A DNA stretch of 64,000 nucleotides from Actinoplanes solisilvae (GTDB lineage Bacteria > Actinomycetota > Actinomycetes > Mycobacteriales > Micromonosporaceae). The DNA lies in contig NZ_RJAC01000013.1 in NCBI RefSeq assembly GCF_003999975.1, positions 1-64,000 of the forward strand, written 5' to 3'. The notes under the pieces are model-generated. The model had not been told where the DNA came from and did no database searches. It saw only the letters and a program-made list of their open reading frames with translations. The position numbers and the translations under genes were made by a program. This document shows positions 25,079 to 33,794 of the stretch, in pieces (position 1 is the stretch's first letter; the number at the start of each line of letters is the position of its first letter).

Positions 25079-27133
25079 ATGATCTCCAGCAGCAGGCGCG
25101 CCCTCGGTCGCCTCGGTGGCGTATTAGTGCTGGTCGGAGCCCTGGTCGGGGTGTCCGCGATCCCGGTCGGGGCGGTGCTGATGGCCGGCGCGCACTGGAA
25201 CGAGAAGCAGCGCGCCGAACTGCCCGCCCAGTTGCTCGACCCGCCGGCCGCCCAGCTGACCCGCATCTACGCGAACGACGGCAAGACGCTGATCACCACG
25301 TTCTACGACGAGGACCGGCACGACGTCACGCTCGATCAGATCGCGCCGGTCATGCGCGACGCGATCGTGGCGGCCGAGGACACGCGCTTCTACGACCACG
25401 GCGGCGTCGACCTCAAGGGGGTGGCCCGCGCGCTGGTCAAGGACGCGGGCAGCGGCAGCGCCGAGCAGGGCGCGTCGACGCTGACCATGCAGCTCGTGCG
25501 CAACGTCCTGAAGGAAGACCCGAACCTCACGGCGGCCGAGCGCGCCGAGGCCACCCAGGACACGCCGGGCCGCAAACTGCGCGAGATCCAGTACGCCGTG
25601 GAGCTCGAGAACCGGCTCAGCAAGGCGCAGATCCTGCGGAACTACCTCAACGTCGTCTACTTCGGCGACGGGGCGTACGGCATCGAGGCCGCCGCCCGCC
25701 ACATCTTCGGCGCCGACCCGGCCCGGCTCGACCTCGCGCAGGCGGCCCTGATCGCCGGCATCGTGCAGTCGCCCGAGGCCGACAACCCGATCGGCGGCGA
25801 CCGGGCCAAGGCTCGCGAGCGCCAGCTCTACGTGCTCGGCGCGCTGGTCAAGGCCGGCAAGATCACCGAGGCGCAGCGCCGGGCGGCCGCCGCCGAGAAG
25901 CTCACCTTCTCGGGTCGCGTCCAGCCCAACGGCTGCGTCGACGCCAGCGGCGAGGACGGCTTCTTCTGCGACTATTTCCAGCGCTGGTGGGACGCCCAGC
26001 CGCAGTTCGGCGCCACGCCGGCCGAGCGGGCCGACGCCCTGCGGCGCGGCGGCTACTCGATCGTCACCACGCTCGACCCGGCCGTGCAGAAGGCCGCGGC
26101 CAAGCAGTCCCGCGAGGTCTACGGGCTGACGAACCGCAAGACCCTGCCGATCGCCGTCGTCCAGCCCGGCACCGGCAAGGTGCTCGCGCTCGCCGTGAAC
26201 CGGCACTACGGCGTGGCCAAGAAGACCACTGACACGGTCAACCCGCTGGTCAGCGGTGGTGCGGGCGTGAACGGCTACCCGTCCGGCTCGACGTTCAAGA
26301 TGTTCACGATGCTGGCCGCGCTCGAGGCCGGGATGCCGTTGAACACCGGGTTCGACTCGCCCGCGAAACTGGTCACCGAGTGGCCCGACGACGGCCCCGG
26401 CAACTGCGACGGCAAATACTGCCCGGGCAACGCCAACCCGGCCTGGATGGACGGGCAGCGCACCATGTGGGACGCGTTCGGACGGTCCGTGAACACTTAC
26501 TTCGTGCACCTCGAGGAGCAGGTCGGCCCGGCCGCCGTGGTCGCCATGGCCAAGCGGCTCGGCGTCAGCTTCAGCAACCCGGCCGACGCTCGACTGGCCG
26601 GGAACCCGGACTCGTGGGGGTCGTTCACCCTCGGCGTTATCGATACGACCCCGCTCGAACTGGCCTCGGCCTACGCGACCGTGGCGGCCGAGGGGAAATA
26701 CTGCGCGCCGCTGCCGGTCGCCTCGATCACCGGCCCCGACGGCAAGCGGGTGCCCGTGGCCGAGAACTGCAAGCAGGTGCTCGACCCCGAGATCGCTCGG
26801 GCCGCGACCGACGCCGCCCGCTGCCCGGTCGGTCAGCAGAGCAGCGCGGGCACGTGCAACGGCGGCACCGCCGAGCAGATCGCCGGTCTCTTCGGCGGGC
26901 GCGACGTGGCCGGCAAGACGGGCACCACCGAGGACAGCCGCACCGAGACCTTCGTCGGCTTCACCCCGACGGCCGTCGCGGCGGGCATCGCCAACGACCC
27001 GGTCAACCCCTCCGACCTGGTCGGCAGCGCGGTCGAGGCCCGGGTCGTGACGGCGGTCGGCCGCACTTTGCGGGTCGCGGACGGCGGCGGGCGGTTCACG
27101 CCACCGAGCGACGGGGCCGCGTACGGGAGGTGA
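25079..27133 (+). CDS. class A penicillin-binding protein (glycosyltransferase/transpeptidase)
   Basis: The 684-residue bifunctional enzyme polymerises glycan strands and cross-links peptides outside the membrane. It has an N-terminal membrane helix (about 15-38), a GT51 domain with Glu100 in AAEDTRFYDHGGVD and QGASTLTMQLVRN, and a transpeptidase domain with Ser404/Lys407 (SGSTFKMF), SVN in GRSVNTYF and KTGTT. ATG 25079 is preceded by CGGAGGA; the 42 codons before it lack a start signal and membrane context. The length is near the PonA type but without a PASTA domain. Confidence 0.94.
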   Translation: MISSSRRALGRLGGVLVLVGALVGVSAIPVGAVLMAGAHWNEKQRAELPAQLLDPPAAQLTRIYANDGKTLITTFYDEDRHDVTLDQIAPVMRDAIVAAEDTRFYDHGGVDLKGVARALVKDAGSGSAEQGASTLTMQLVRNVLKEDPNLTAAERAEATQDTPGRKLREIQYAVELENRLSKAQILRNYLNVVYFGDGAYGIEAAARHIFGADPARLDLAQAALIAGIVQSPEADNPIGGDRAKARERQLYVLGALVKAGKITEAQRRAAAAEKLTFSGRVQPNGCVDASGEDGFFCDYFQRWWDAQPQFGATPAERADALRRGGYSIVTTLDPAVQKAAAKQSREVYGLTNRKTLPIAVVQPGTGKVLALAVNRHYGVAKKTTDTVNPLVSGGAGVNGYPSGSTFKMFTMLAALEAGMPLNTGFDSPAKLVTEWPDDGPGNCDGKYCPGNANPAWMDGQRTMWDAFGRSVNTYFVHLEEQVGPAAVVAMAKRLGVSFSNPADARLAGNPDSWGSFTLGVIDTTPLELASAYATVAAEGKYCAPLPVASITGPDGKRVPVAENCKQVLDPEIARAATDAARCPVGQQSSAGTCNGGTAEQIAGLFGGRDVAGKTGTTEDSRTETFVGFTPTAVAAGIANDPVNPSDLVGSAVEARVVTAVGRTLRVADGGGRFTPPSDGAAYGR

Positions 27134-27181
27134 ATCGGGTGTTTTCTCAGCCTCAGGGGGTTTTCTGCCGACATTAACCGT

Positions 27182-28471
27182 GTGACCGCCGCCCACGAGC
27201 AGCGACGTCTGGCCGCCCTGCATGAGTACGACGTGCTGGACACGCCGGCCGGTGACGAACTGGAAGCCGTGGTGCGGGTGGCCGCGACGGTGGCGGGTGT
27301 GCCGTTCGCGACGCTGAATCTGATCGACGAGAACCGGCAGTGCCAGCTCACCACCACCGGTTTCGAGGGCGGCGACACGGCCCGCTCCGACTCGATGTGC
27401 GCCGTCGGGTTCCAGCGCGGCGACGTCACCTACCTGCCCGACGCCAGCCTCGACGCGGCGTACGCCTTCAACCCCTGGGTCACCGGCCTGCTCGGCAGCG
27501 TGCGGTTCTACCTCTCGGCGCCGCTGGTCACACCCCAGGGGTACGCCCTGGGCTCGCTCTGCCTCTTCCACACCGAGCGGCACGAGCTGACCGCCGAGCA
27601 GATCGACCGCCTCGGTGACCTGGCCACGGTGATCGTGGCCCTGTTCGAGCGCCGCCGGCAGGCCCGGGCCAACGGCGAGCTGGCCACCGAGGTGCGCGAG
27701 CAGCACGAACAGCTCGAACGGGCGCACGCCGACCTCGGCCGGGCCCATGCCGAACGGGCCACCACCATCGCCGAGCTGCGCCGCTCCAACCACGAGCTGG
27801 AGCAGTTCGCGGGCGTCGTCAGCCACGACCTGGCCGCCCCGCTGACCGTGGTCAACGGCTATCTGGAGCTGCTGGAGGAACAGCTCGGCCGCGACGACGA
27901 GCAGGCCGAGCGCTGGATCGGTTCGGCCATCCGGGCGATCGGGCGCATGCACCGGCTGATCACCTCGCTGCTCAGCTATGCCCGCGCCGGTCAGGCCCCG
28001 CTGCGGGCCGAGCCCGCCCGGCTCGGCGAGCTGACCGAGCAGGCCCTCAACGACCTGCGCGGCAGCATCGACGGCGCGACCGTCGACGTGGCGCCCGGCC
28101 TGCCGGTCGTCGAGGCCGACCCGACCCTGATCCGCCAGCTGCTGCAGAACCTGCTCGGCAACTCGTTCAAATACCGCCGCGGTGACCGGCCGTGCCGCGT
28201 CGAGGTCAGCGCGGAACGCGACGGCGACCAGTGGCGGATCGCGGTGGCCGACAACGGCACCGGCATCCCGCGGGCCCAGCGGGACCGGGTCTTCGAGATG
28301 TTCGCCCAGGTCGACCCGGCCGCGGGCAAGGGCTACGGGGTCGGGCTGTCGACCTGCCAGCGAATCGTCGACCGCCACGGCGGGCGGATCTACGCCACCG
28401 AGACGCCCGGCGGCGGCACCACGGTGGTCTTCACCCTGCCGGACGCCGAGCGGGTAGCGGCCGCCTCATGA
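27182..28471 (+). CDS. GAF-domain sensor histidine kinase
   Basis: The 429-residue soluble kinase has a GAF domain (about 20-165, RLAALHEYDVLDTPAGDELEAVVRVAA), a coiled-coil linker (about 165-205), HisKA with the phospho-acceptor in VVSHDLAAPLTVV and HATPase_c (NLLGNSFKYR, DNGTGIP, GYGVGLS). No membrane helix is present. This architecture resembles bacteriophytochrome-like kinases without the chromophore PAS domain. GTG at 27182. Its stop overlaps the next kinase gene as ATGA, and no response regulator follows. Confidence 0.9.
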   Translation: MTAAHEQRRLAALHEYDVLDTPAGDELEAVVRVAATVAGVPFATLNLIDENRQCQLTTTGFEGGDTARSDSMCAVGFQRGDVTYLPDASLDAAYAFNPWVTGLLGSVRFYLSAPLVTPQGYALGSLCLFHTERHELTAEQIDRLGDLATVIVALFERRRQARANGELATEVREQHEQLERAHADLGRAHAERATTIAELRRSNHELEQFAGVVSHDLAAPLTVVNGYLELLEEQLGRDDEQAERWIGSAIRAIGRMHRLITSLLSYARAGQAPLRAEPARLGELTEQALNDLRGSIDGATVDVAPGLPVVEADPTLIRQLLQNLLGNSFKYRRGDRPCRVEVSAERDGDQWRIAVADNGTGIPRAQRDRVFEMFAQVDPAAGKGYGVGLSTCQRIVDRHGGRIYATETPGGGTTVVFTLPDAERVAAAS

Positions 28472-30378
28472 TCTTCGAGCGGTTCGCGTTCACGAGGCTG
28501 AAGTACCGCGTCGCGGGTGGCTTCACCGGGCTGCTCCTGCTCCTCCTCACGCTGATCGTCGCGCACTTCGCCGTCACCGAACGCCAGCGGCTGCAGCACG
28601 AGCGTTTCACGCAACGCATCGAGGTGGCCCGCTCCACCAACCACGCCGTCCTGCAGTACCTGACCGACGCCGAGACCGGGGTCCGCGGCTTCCAGCTCAC
28701 CGGCGATCAAACCTTCCTCGAGCCGTACGGCAGTGGCCGGGCCGGCGCGTTCAGCGCCATGGACCGCATGGCCGCCGACCCGCTGGACGCCGAGACCGCC
28801 CGGCTGCTGAACGCCGAGCGGCAGGCGGCCGAGGGCTGGCTCTACGGCTACGCCATCCCGATCGTCAACGCCGGGACGATCGACGCCGACCCCGGGCGGG
28901 CACTGCGCGGCAAAGACCTGTTCGACCGCCTGCGGACCGCCAACGCCGACGTCTTCGCCGCGGTCGAGAGCTACGAGCAGCGCCTCGGAGACCAGGAACG
29001 CGACGGCGCCCAGCTCGCCACCCTGCTCTTCGCCGGCCTCGCCACCCTGGTCGTCGCGGCCGGGCTCGGCCTGGCCATGCTGCACCAGCGGCACCTGCTC
29101 GTGCCGCTCGAACACATCCGCCGCACCCTGCGCCGGCTGGCCGACGGCGACCTGTCCGCCCGCGTGATGCCCGCCGGGCCGGGCGAGCTGCGCGCGGTGG
29201 CCGGCACCCTCAACGACCTGGCCGCCGAGACCGAGCGTCTGATCAGCGCCGAGCAGGCCCGGGTGAGCCGCGGTGAGCTGCGCCAGGAGGTCACCCAGCA
29301 GCTTCAGGAACGGGCCGAGCCGCACGACACCGGCCGGCCGATCGAGGTGACCTGGCCCGAGACCGCGCCACCGCTCGACCCGGCGATCGCCGAGCAGGCC
29401 CGTTCGTGCGCGCCGGGCGGCTCGCTGGAACCGGCCGGACTGCCGGGCGGCCTCGTCATCCCGCTCAGCGGCGACGCGGGCTGTCCACCCGGGCTGATCT
29501 GCGTGGTGCGCGACGAGGGTCGGGCCTGGGCCGAGGAGGAGCGCCGGCTGCTGATCGGGCTGGCCCGCGAGATCGACCACGCGGCCCACCAGGAACGGTT
29601 GCGGCTGCGCCAGGCCCGGCTGATCAACGAGCTGCGGGTGCTCGACGAGCAGAAGAACGTCTTCGTCGCCACCGTCACCCACGAGCTGCGCACGCCGCTG
29701 ACCAGCATTCTGGGCTTCAGCGAGATGCTCGCCGACGACGAGGAGAGGACCGACGGACTGTCGCCGGCGCAGCGCCGCGGCGTCGGGGCGATCCAGCGCA
29801 ACGCCCACCGGCTCGAGGCGACTGTCGCCGACCTGCTGCTGCTCGACCGCTCCCACGAACGGCCGGGCCCTCAGCAGGTGCCGGTCGACCTCGCCCGGCT
29901 GGTCGGTCAGGCGCACGCCGCGCTCGGGATCGCGGCGCGGGCCAAGGGCCTGAAGTGCGAACTCGTGGCCGAGCCGGGCTGGGTTCGCGGCGACGCCGTC
30001 CAGCTCGAACGGGCCGTACGCAATCTGCTCGACAACTCCGTCAAGTTCACCGCACCCGGAGGGCGGCTCGAGTGCCGGCTCGACTGCACCGGCGAGCGCG
30101 CCGTCGTCACCGTCTCGGACACCGGCATCGGCATCCCCGCCGACGACGTCCCCGGCCTGTTCACGCCGTTCCACCGGGCGGCGAACGCGATGGATCAGGC
30201 CGTGCAGGGCAACGGGCTCGGCCTGGCGATCGTGCGCAACATCGTCGCCGACCACGGCGGCACCGTGACCGTGCGTTCCGAGCTGGGCCGGGGCAGCACG
30301 TTCACGATGACGCTGCCCCTGATCACGGAGAAGCGGAACCGGCCCGCCGCAGAGCCGACCAGATCCGGTCACGGGTGA
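28468..30378 (+). CDS. CHASE3-HAMP membrane histidine kinase
   Basis: The 636-residue kinase has a first helix (about 15-35), CHASE3 sensor domain (about 40-180, TNHAVLQYLTDAETGVRGFQLTGD), second helix (about 187-207), HAMP, a GAF-like middle part, HisKA (TVTHELRTPLTSILGF) and HATPase_c (NLLDNSVKF, DTGIGIP, GNGLGLAIV). The ATGA start overlaps the preceding kinase. Both kinases lack an adjacent regulator and may act on a shared distant one. The last 56 bp overlap the convergent molybdenum hydroxylase gene. Confidence 0.92.
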   Translation: MIFERFAFTRLKYRVAGGFTGLLLLLLTLIVAHFAVTERQRLQHERFTQRIEVARSTNHAVLQYLTDAETGVRGFQLTGDQTFLEPYGSGRAGAFSAMDRMAADPLDAETARLLNAERQAAEGWLYGYAIPIVNAGTIDADPGRALRGKDLFDRLRTANADVFAAVESYEQRLGDQERDGAQLATLLFAGLATLVVAAGLGLAMLHQRHLLVPLEHIRRTLRRLADGDLSARVMPAGPGELRAVAGTLNDLAAETERLISAEQARVSRGELRQEVTQQLQERAEPHDTGRPIEVTWPETAPPLDPAIAEQARSCAPGGSLEPAGLPGGLVIPLSGDAGCPPGLICVVRDEGRAWAEEERRLLIGLAREIDHAAHQERLRLRQARLINELRVLDEQKNVFVATVTHELRTPLTSILGFSEMLADDEERTDGLSPAQRRGVGAIQRNAHRLEATVADLLLLDRSHERPGPQQVPVDLARLVGQAHAALGIAARAKGLKCELVAEPGWVRGDAVQLERAVRNLLDNSVKFTAPGGRLECRLDCTGERAVVTVSDTGIGIPADDVPGLFTPFHRAANAMDQAVQGNGLGLAIVRNIVADHGGTVTVRSELGRGSTFTMTLPLITEKRNRPAAEPTRSGHG

Positions 30379-32941
30379 GAGGCAGATCGGTCAGGCGTAC
30401 GCCGGTCGCGTCGCGGATCGCGTTGGCCAGCGCGGGCGCGACCGGGTTGAACGGGCTCTCGCTCATCGACTTCGCCCCCAGCGGCCCGATCGCGTCGTCG
30501 GTGGCGGCGAACAACACCTCCGTACGCGGCACGTCCGCGAAGGTCGGCAGGTGGTACTGGCGGAAACCGGTCGTGGTGACCTGACCGTCCGGGCCGACGT
30601 CGACGTGCTCGGCCAGGGTCGCGCCGAGCGCCTGGGCCACGCCGCCCTCGATCTGCCCGCGGCACTGCAGCGGGTTCATCACCGTGCCCGCGTCGGCGCT
30701 GTGCACGCTGCGCAGGATTTGCAGCTCGCCGGTGCCGGGGTCGACGGCGACCCGGAACCACTGCGCGTTGAACGCGACCGATCGCGGGCTGCCGCCCCAG
30801 TGGCCCTCGGCGCTGAACCGTCGGCGGGCGGCCATTTCCTTCAGCACGGTCTCGGTCAGCTCGCGCCCGCCCGCTTCGGCGCGCAGCACGGCGTGCAGGC
30901 TTCGCGACGCGTGCAGCACGGCCTGGCCGGCCACGACCACGCCGGTCGACGCGAAAGCGCCGGTGTCATGCCGTACGACGTCGGTGTCGGACTGCCGCAC
31001 GACGATCCGGTCGGGGGTCGTGCCGAGCGCGTCGGCGGCGATCTGGGTGTGCACGGTCGTGCTGCCGTTGCCGAACTCGGCGGTGCCGACCGCGATGTCG
31101 AACCGGCCGTCGGGCAGCAGGGTGGCGGTCGCGTCCGCGTAGTGGCCGCCCGGCGGACCGGCCGCGATCATCGTGATCGCCATCCCGTCGCCGACCTGCC
31201 AGCCGTCCATCGCGGGCTTCGGTTCGGCGGCGGCCTGCCGCAGATGAGCGAGGCACTGGTCGAGACCGTAGGACGCGATCGTCAGGTCGTCGGCGTGATC
31301 GCCGGGCGCCGTCAAATGATCACCCGGCCGTACGACGTTCCGCTCGCGCAGCGCGATCGGGTCGAGGTTCAGGCGGCGGGCCAGCTCGTCGAGCGCCGAC
31401 TCCACCGCGAACGAGACCTGCCCCAGCCCGTACCCCCGGAAGGCGCCGGCCGGGACGGTGTTGGTGTAGACGGCCCACGCGTCCGTGCGCATGTTCGGGC
31501 AGCGGTAGAGGGCCACCGACTCGTGGCAGGCGTGGAACATGACGGCGGGGCCGTGATTCCCGTACGCCCCGGTCTCGGAGACGACCCGCAGGCTCAGCGC
31601 GGTCAGGGTGCCGTCGGCGCGTGCCCCGGCCTTGACGGTGACCGTGAACGGGTGCCGGGTGGTGGCCGACGTGAACTGCTCGGCCCGGGTGAACTCGTGC
31701 CGCACCGGGCGCCGCAACCGCAGCACGGCCAGTGCGACCAGGTCTTCGACCAGCATCTCCTGCTTGCCGCCGAAGCCGCCGCCGACCCGCCCGGTGAGCA
31801 CCCGCACGCGGTCCTCGGGCAGGTCGAAGAGCACGGCCAGGGCCCGCCGGGTCAGGAACGGGGTCTGCGTGCTCGTGCGGATGACCAGGCGGCCGTCCTC
31901 GTCGAGCCGGCCGACCGCGCCGTGCGTCTCCAGGCTCGCGTGCTGCACGCGCGGGGTCCGGAACGTCTCCTCGTAGACGACGTCGGCCTCGCCGAAACCT
32001 TTGTGGACGTCGCCGAAACCGTCGTGCAGCTCGGCGACCACGTTGCGCTCGGCCCCGTCGTGCAGCCGCGGGGCACCGTCGGCCATCGCCGACTCGGGCG
32101 TGAGAACCGCGGGCAGCACCTCGTAGTCGACGGCGAGCGCGCGGCACCCCGCCTCGGCGGCCGCCTCGCTGGTCGCGACGACTGCGGCCACCCGCTGCCC
32201 GGCGAAGCGGACCACGTCGTCGAGCACCCGGGTGTCGGCCGGATCCTCGGACGCGTGCTCGTGCTGGGCCGTGGAGAACCGGCGCTCGGGCGCGTCGGCG
32301 TGGGTGAGCACCAGCTCGACGCCCGGGATGGCGAGCGCGGCCTCGGTGCGCACGGCCAGGACGCGGGCGTGCGCGTGCGGCGAGCGCAGGACCTTCAGGT
32401 GCAGGACGCCGGGCACGTCCTCGTCGAACGTGTAGCGGGCCGTACCGGTGACCACCTCGGGACCGGCCGGGGCGCCGAGGCTGGCACCGACCGCCGCGCC
32501 CGGCACCGGTTCGGCCACGTTGACCACACCCGCCACCGCGTCGGCGATCGCGCGGTAACCCGTACACCGGCAGAGGTTGCCCTTGAGGGCGCGGGAGAGG
32601 TCTTCGCGCTGGTCGTCGGTGAGCGCGGCGGTCGTCATGATCAGGCCGGCCGTGCAGAAACCGCACTGGAAACCCTGGGCGTCCAGGAATCGCTGTTGCA
32701 CGGGGTGCAGACCGTCGTCGCCGGCCAGGCCCTCGATGGTGGTGACGTCGCGGGCGGCCGCGCGGAAGGCCGGATAGACGCACGAGTGCACGGGCAGCCC
32801 GTCGACGTGCACGGTGCAGGCGCCGCAGTCGCCGGTGTCGCAGCCCTTCTTGACGCCGAAGCAGCCCTCCTCGCGCAGGTAGGTGCGCAGGCACTGGCCC
32901 GGACGGGGCGCGCGGTCGTGCGGGACACCGTTGATGATCAT
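30323..32941 (-). CDS. xanthine dehydrogenase-family fused [2Fe-2S]/molybdopterin subunit
   Basis: The 872-residue protein fuses a two-cluster ferredoxin part (residues 1-165; Cys34, Cys39, Cys42 and Cys54, then CGFC and CRC) to the large molybdenum-cofactor subunit (about 175-860; GGGFGGKQE, GAFRGYG, EFGNGS). It should hydroxylate a purine or aldehyde substrate and pass electrons via iron-sulfur centres to the FAD subunit encoded upstream. ATG 32941 overlaps the FAD subunit stop as ATGA; the longer frame runs into that gene. The substrate cannot be told from sequence alone. No xdhC chaperone is nearby. Confidence 0.92.
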   Translation of the reverse strand: MIINGVPHDRAPRPGQCLRTYLREEGCFGVKKGCDTGDCGACTVHVDGLPVHSCVYPAFRAAARDVTTIEGLAGDDGLHPVQQRFLDAQGFQCGFCTAGLIMTTAALTDDQREDLSRALKGNLCRCTGYRAIADAVAGVVNVAEPVPGAAVGASLGAPAGPEVVTGTARYTFDEDVPGVLHLKVLRSPHAHARVLAVRTEAALAIPGVELVLTHADAPERRFSTAQHEHASEDPADTRVLDDVVRFAGQRVAAVVATSEAAAEAGCRALAVDYEVLPAVLTPESAMADGAPRLHDGAERNVVAELHDGFGDVHKGFGEADVVYEETFRTPRVQHASLETHGAVGRLDEDGRLVIRTSTQTPFLTRRALAVLFDLPEDRVRVLTGRVGGGFGGKQEMLVEDLVALAVLRLRRPVRHEFTRAEQFTSATTRHPFTVTVKAGARADGTLTALSLRVVSETGAYGNHGPAVMFHACHESVALYRCPNMRTDAWAVYTNTVPAGAFRGYGLGQVSFAVESALDELARRLNLDPIALRERNVVRPGDHLTAPGDHADDLTIASYGLDQCLAHLRQAAAEPKPAMDGWQVGDGMAITMIAAGPPGGHYADATATLLPDGRFDIAVGTAEFGNGSTTVHTQIAADALGTTPDRIVVRQSDTDVVRHDTGAFASTGVVVAGQAVLHASRSLHAVLRAEAGGRELTETVLKEMAARRRFSAEGHWGGSPRSVAFNAQWFRVAVDPGTGELQILRSVHSADAGTVMNPLQCRGQIEGGVAQALGATLAEHVDVGPDGQVTTTGFRQYHLPTFADVPRTEVLFAATDDAIGPLGAKSMSESPFNPVAPALANAIRDATGVRLTDLPLTRDRIWSALRRAGSASP

Positions 32942-33729
32942 GACATCAGCTCCGTGCGGACCTCCTCGGCGTAACGCCGGGTGAGCTGCCGCCGCCAGGC
33001 CGGAAGACCGTGAACGTCGTCGACGTAGGCCTGATCGGGGATGCGCTCGGTCAACGCGACCTGCAGCAGCTCGGCGCTCGGCGGCTGAGGAAAGCGCAGC
33101 ACGAAGGGGCGCTTGGTCGCGGCGGTCACGGTCAGCACGAGGCCCTTGTCGTCCTGGCCGTCGCCTCGCCTCCCGATGATCAACACGCCGGAGCGGCCGT
33201 GCGCGTGCAGAGAGCCCTGGCGGTACGCCGTGACCGCGCGCAGCGCCGCCGCCGGCAGATGCATCGAGCGCAGCAACTCGCCCTCGCGCAGCACCGACGT
33301 GCCCTCGCCGGTCACGAAATCGGCGACCCGGACGACACGCTCGGCACCGGGGCTCTGCAACAGCGCGGTGCCGTCGAGCGCGGCCCCGAGCGCGATCATC
33401 GGCCCGGCCGGCAGCGCGGCGCACAGGTTGCCGCCGACGGTCGCCACGTTCCAGATCTTGAAGGAGGCCAGGAAGGCGTGGCAGCACTTCTCGGCGATGT
33501 CGTGACCGCTGGCCGCGAGCTCGGCGATCGTGCAGGTGGCGGCGATCTCCAGGCCGTCGTCGTGCGGCGTGAGCGCGGGCCAGCCCGCGGTGGTCAGGTC
33601 GAGCAGCCGGGTCAGGTGCGGACGGGGCTCGCCGAACAGGGCCGTCCCGCCGCCGAGCCACGCGTCGCCCGGCCGCCACTGACCAACCTCAGCCGGGCTG
33701 ATCACTTCGGCGACGGTGTTCAGATCCAC
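32938..33729 (-). CDS. xanthine dehydrogenase-family FAD-binding subunit
   Basis: The 263-residue protein has the FAD-binding pattern of the family (DAWLGGGTALFGEPRPHLTRLLDL, then KIWNVATVGGNLCAALPAGPM) and a C-terminal CO dehydrogenase flavoprotein-like domain. It takes electrons from the iron-sulfur part of the downstream fused subunit. The GTG start at 33729 follows TAGCGT by 6 nt with no Shine-Dalgarno, so the operon mRNA may be leaderless. Confidence 0.92.
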   Translation of the reverse strand: MDLNTVAEVISPAEVGQWRPGDAWLGGGTALFGEPRPHLTRLLDLTTAGWPALTPHDDGLEIAATCTIAELAASGHDIAEKCCHAFLASFKIWNVATVGGNLCAALPAGPMIALGAALDGTALLQSPGAERVVRVADFVTGEGTSVLREGELLRSMHLPAAALRAVTAYRQGSLHAHGRSGVLIIGRRGDGQDDKGLVLTVTAATKRPFVLRFPQPPSAELLQVALTERIPDQAYVDDVHGLPAWRRQLTRRYAEEVRTELMS

Positions 33730-33741
33730 GTAAGCACGCTA
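33730..33741 (-). promoter_or_regulatory. leaderless-type promoter of the XDH operon
   Basis: On the minus strand TAGCGT (33741-33736) is followed by GCTTAC and then GTG. The TANNNT box at 6 nt from the start codon and the missing Shine-Dalgarno suggest transcription starting at the GTG. Confidence 0.5.
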
Positions 33742-33794
33742 CTCGGATTGTGTTACCGATCACTCACGTTCCATCCGAGGATCGCGGGCTGGCT

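Noticed and set aside
25124..28378. Minus-strand reading frame of 1084 codons across the PBP and kinase genes
   Set aside because: It spans several real genes with clear catalytic motifs on the other strand and shows no domain of its own; shadow frame.
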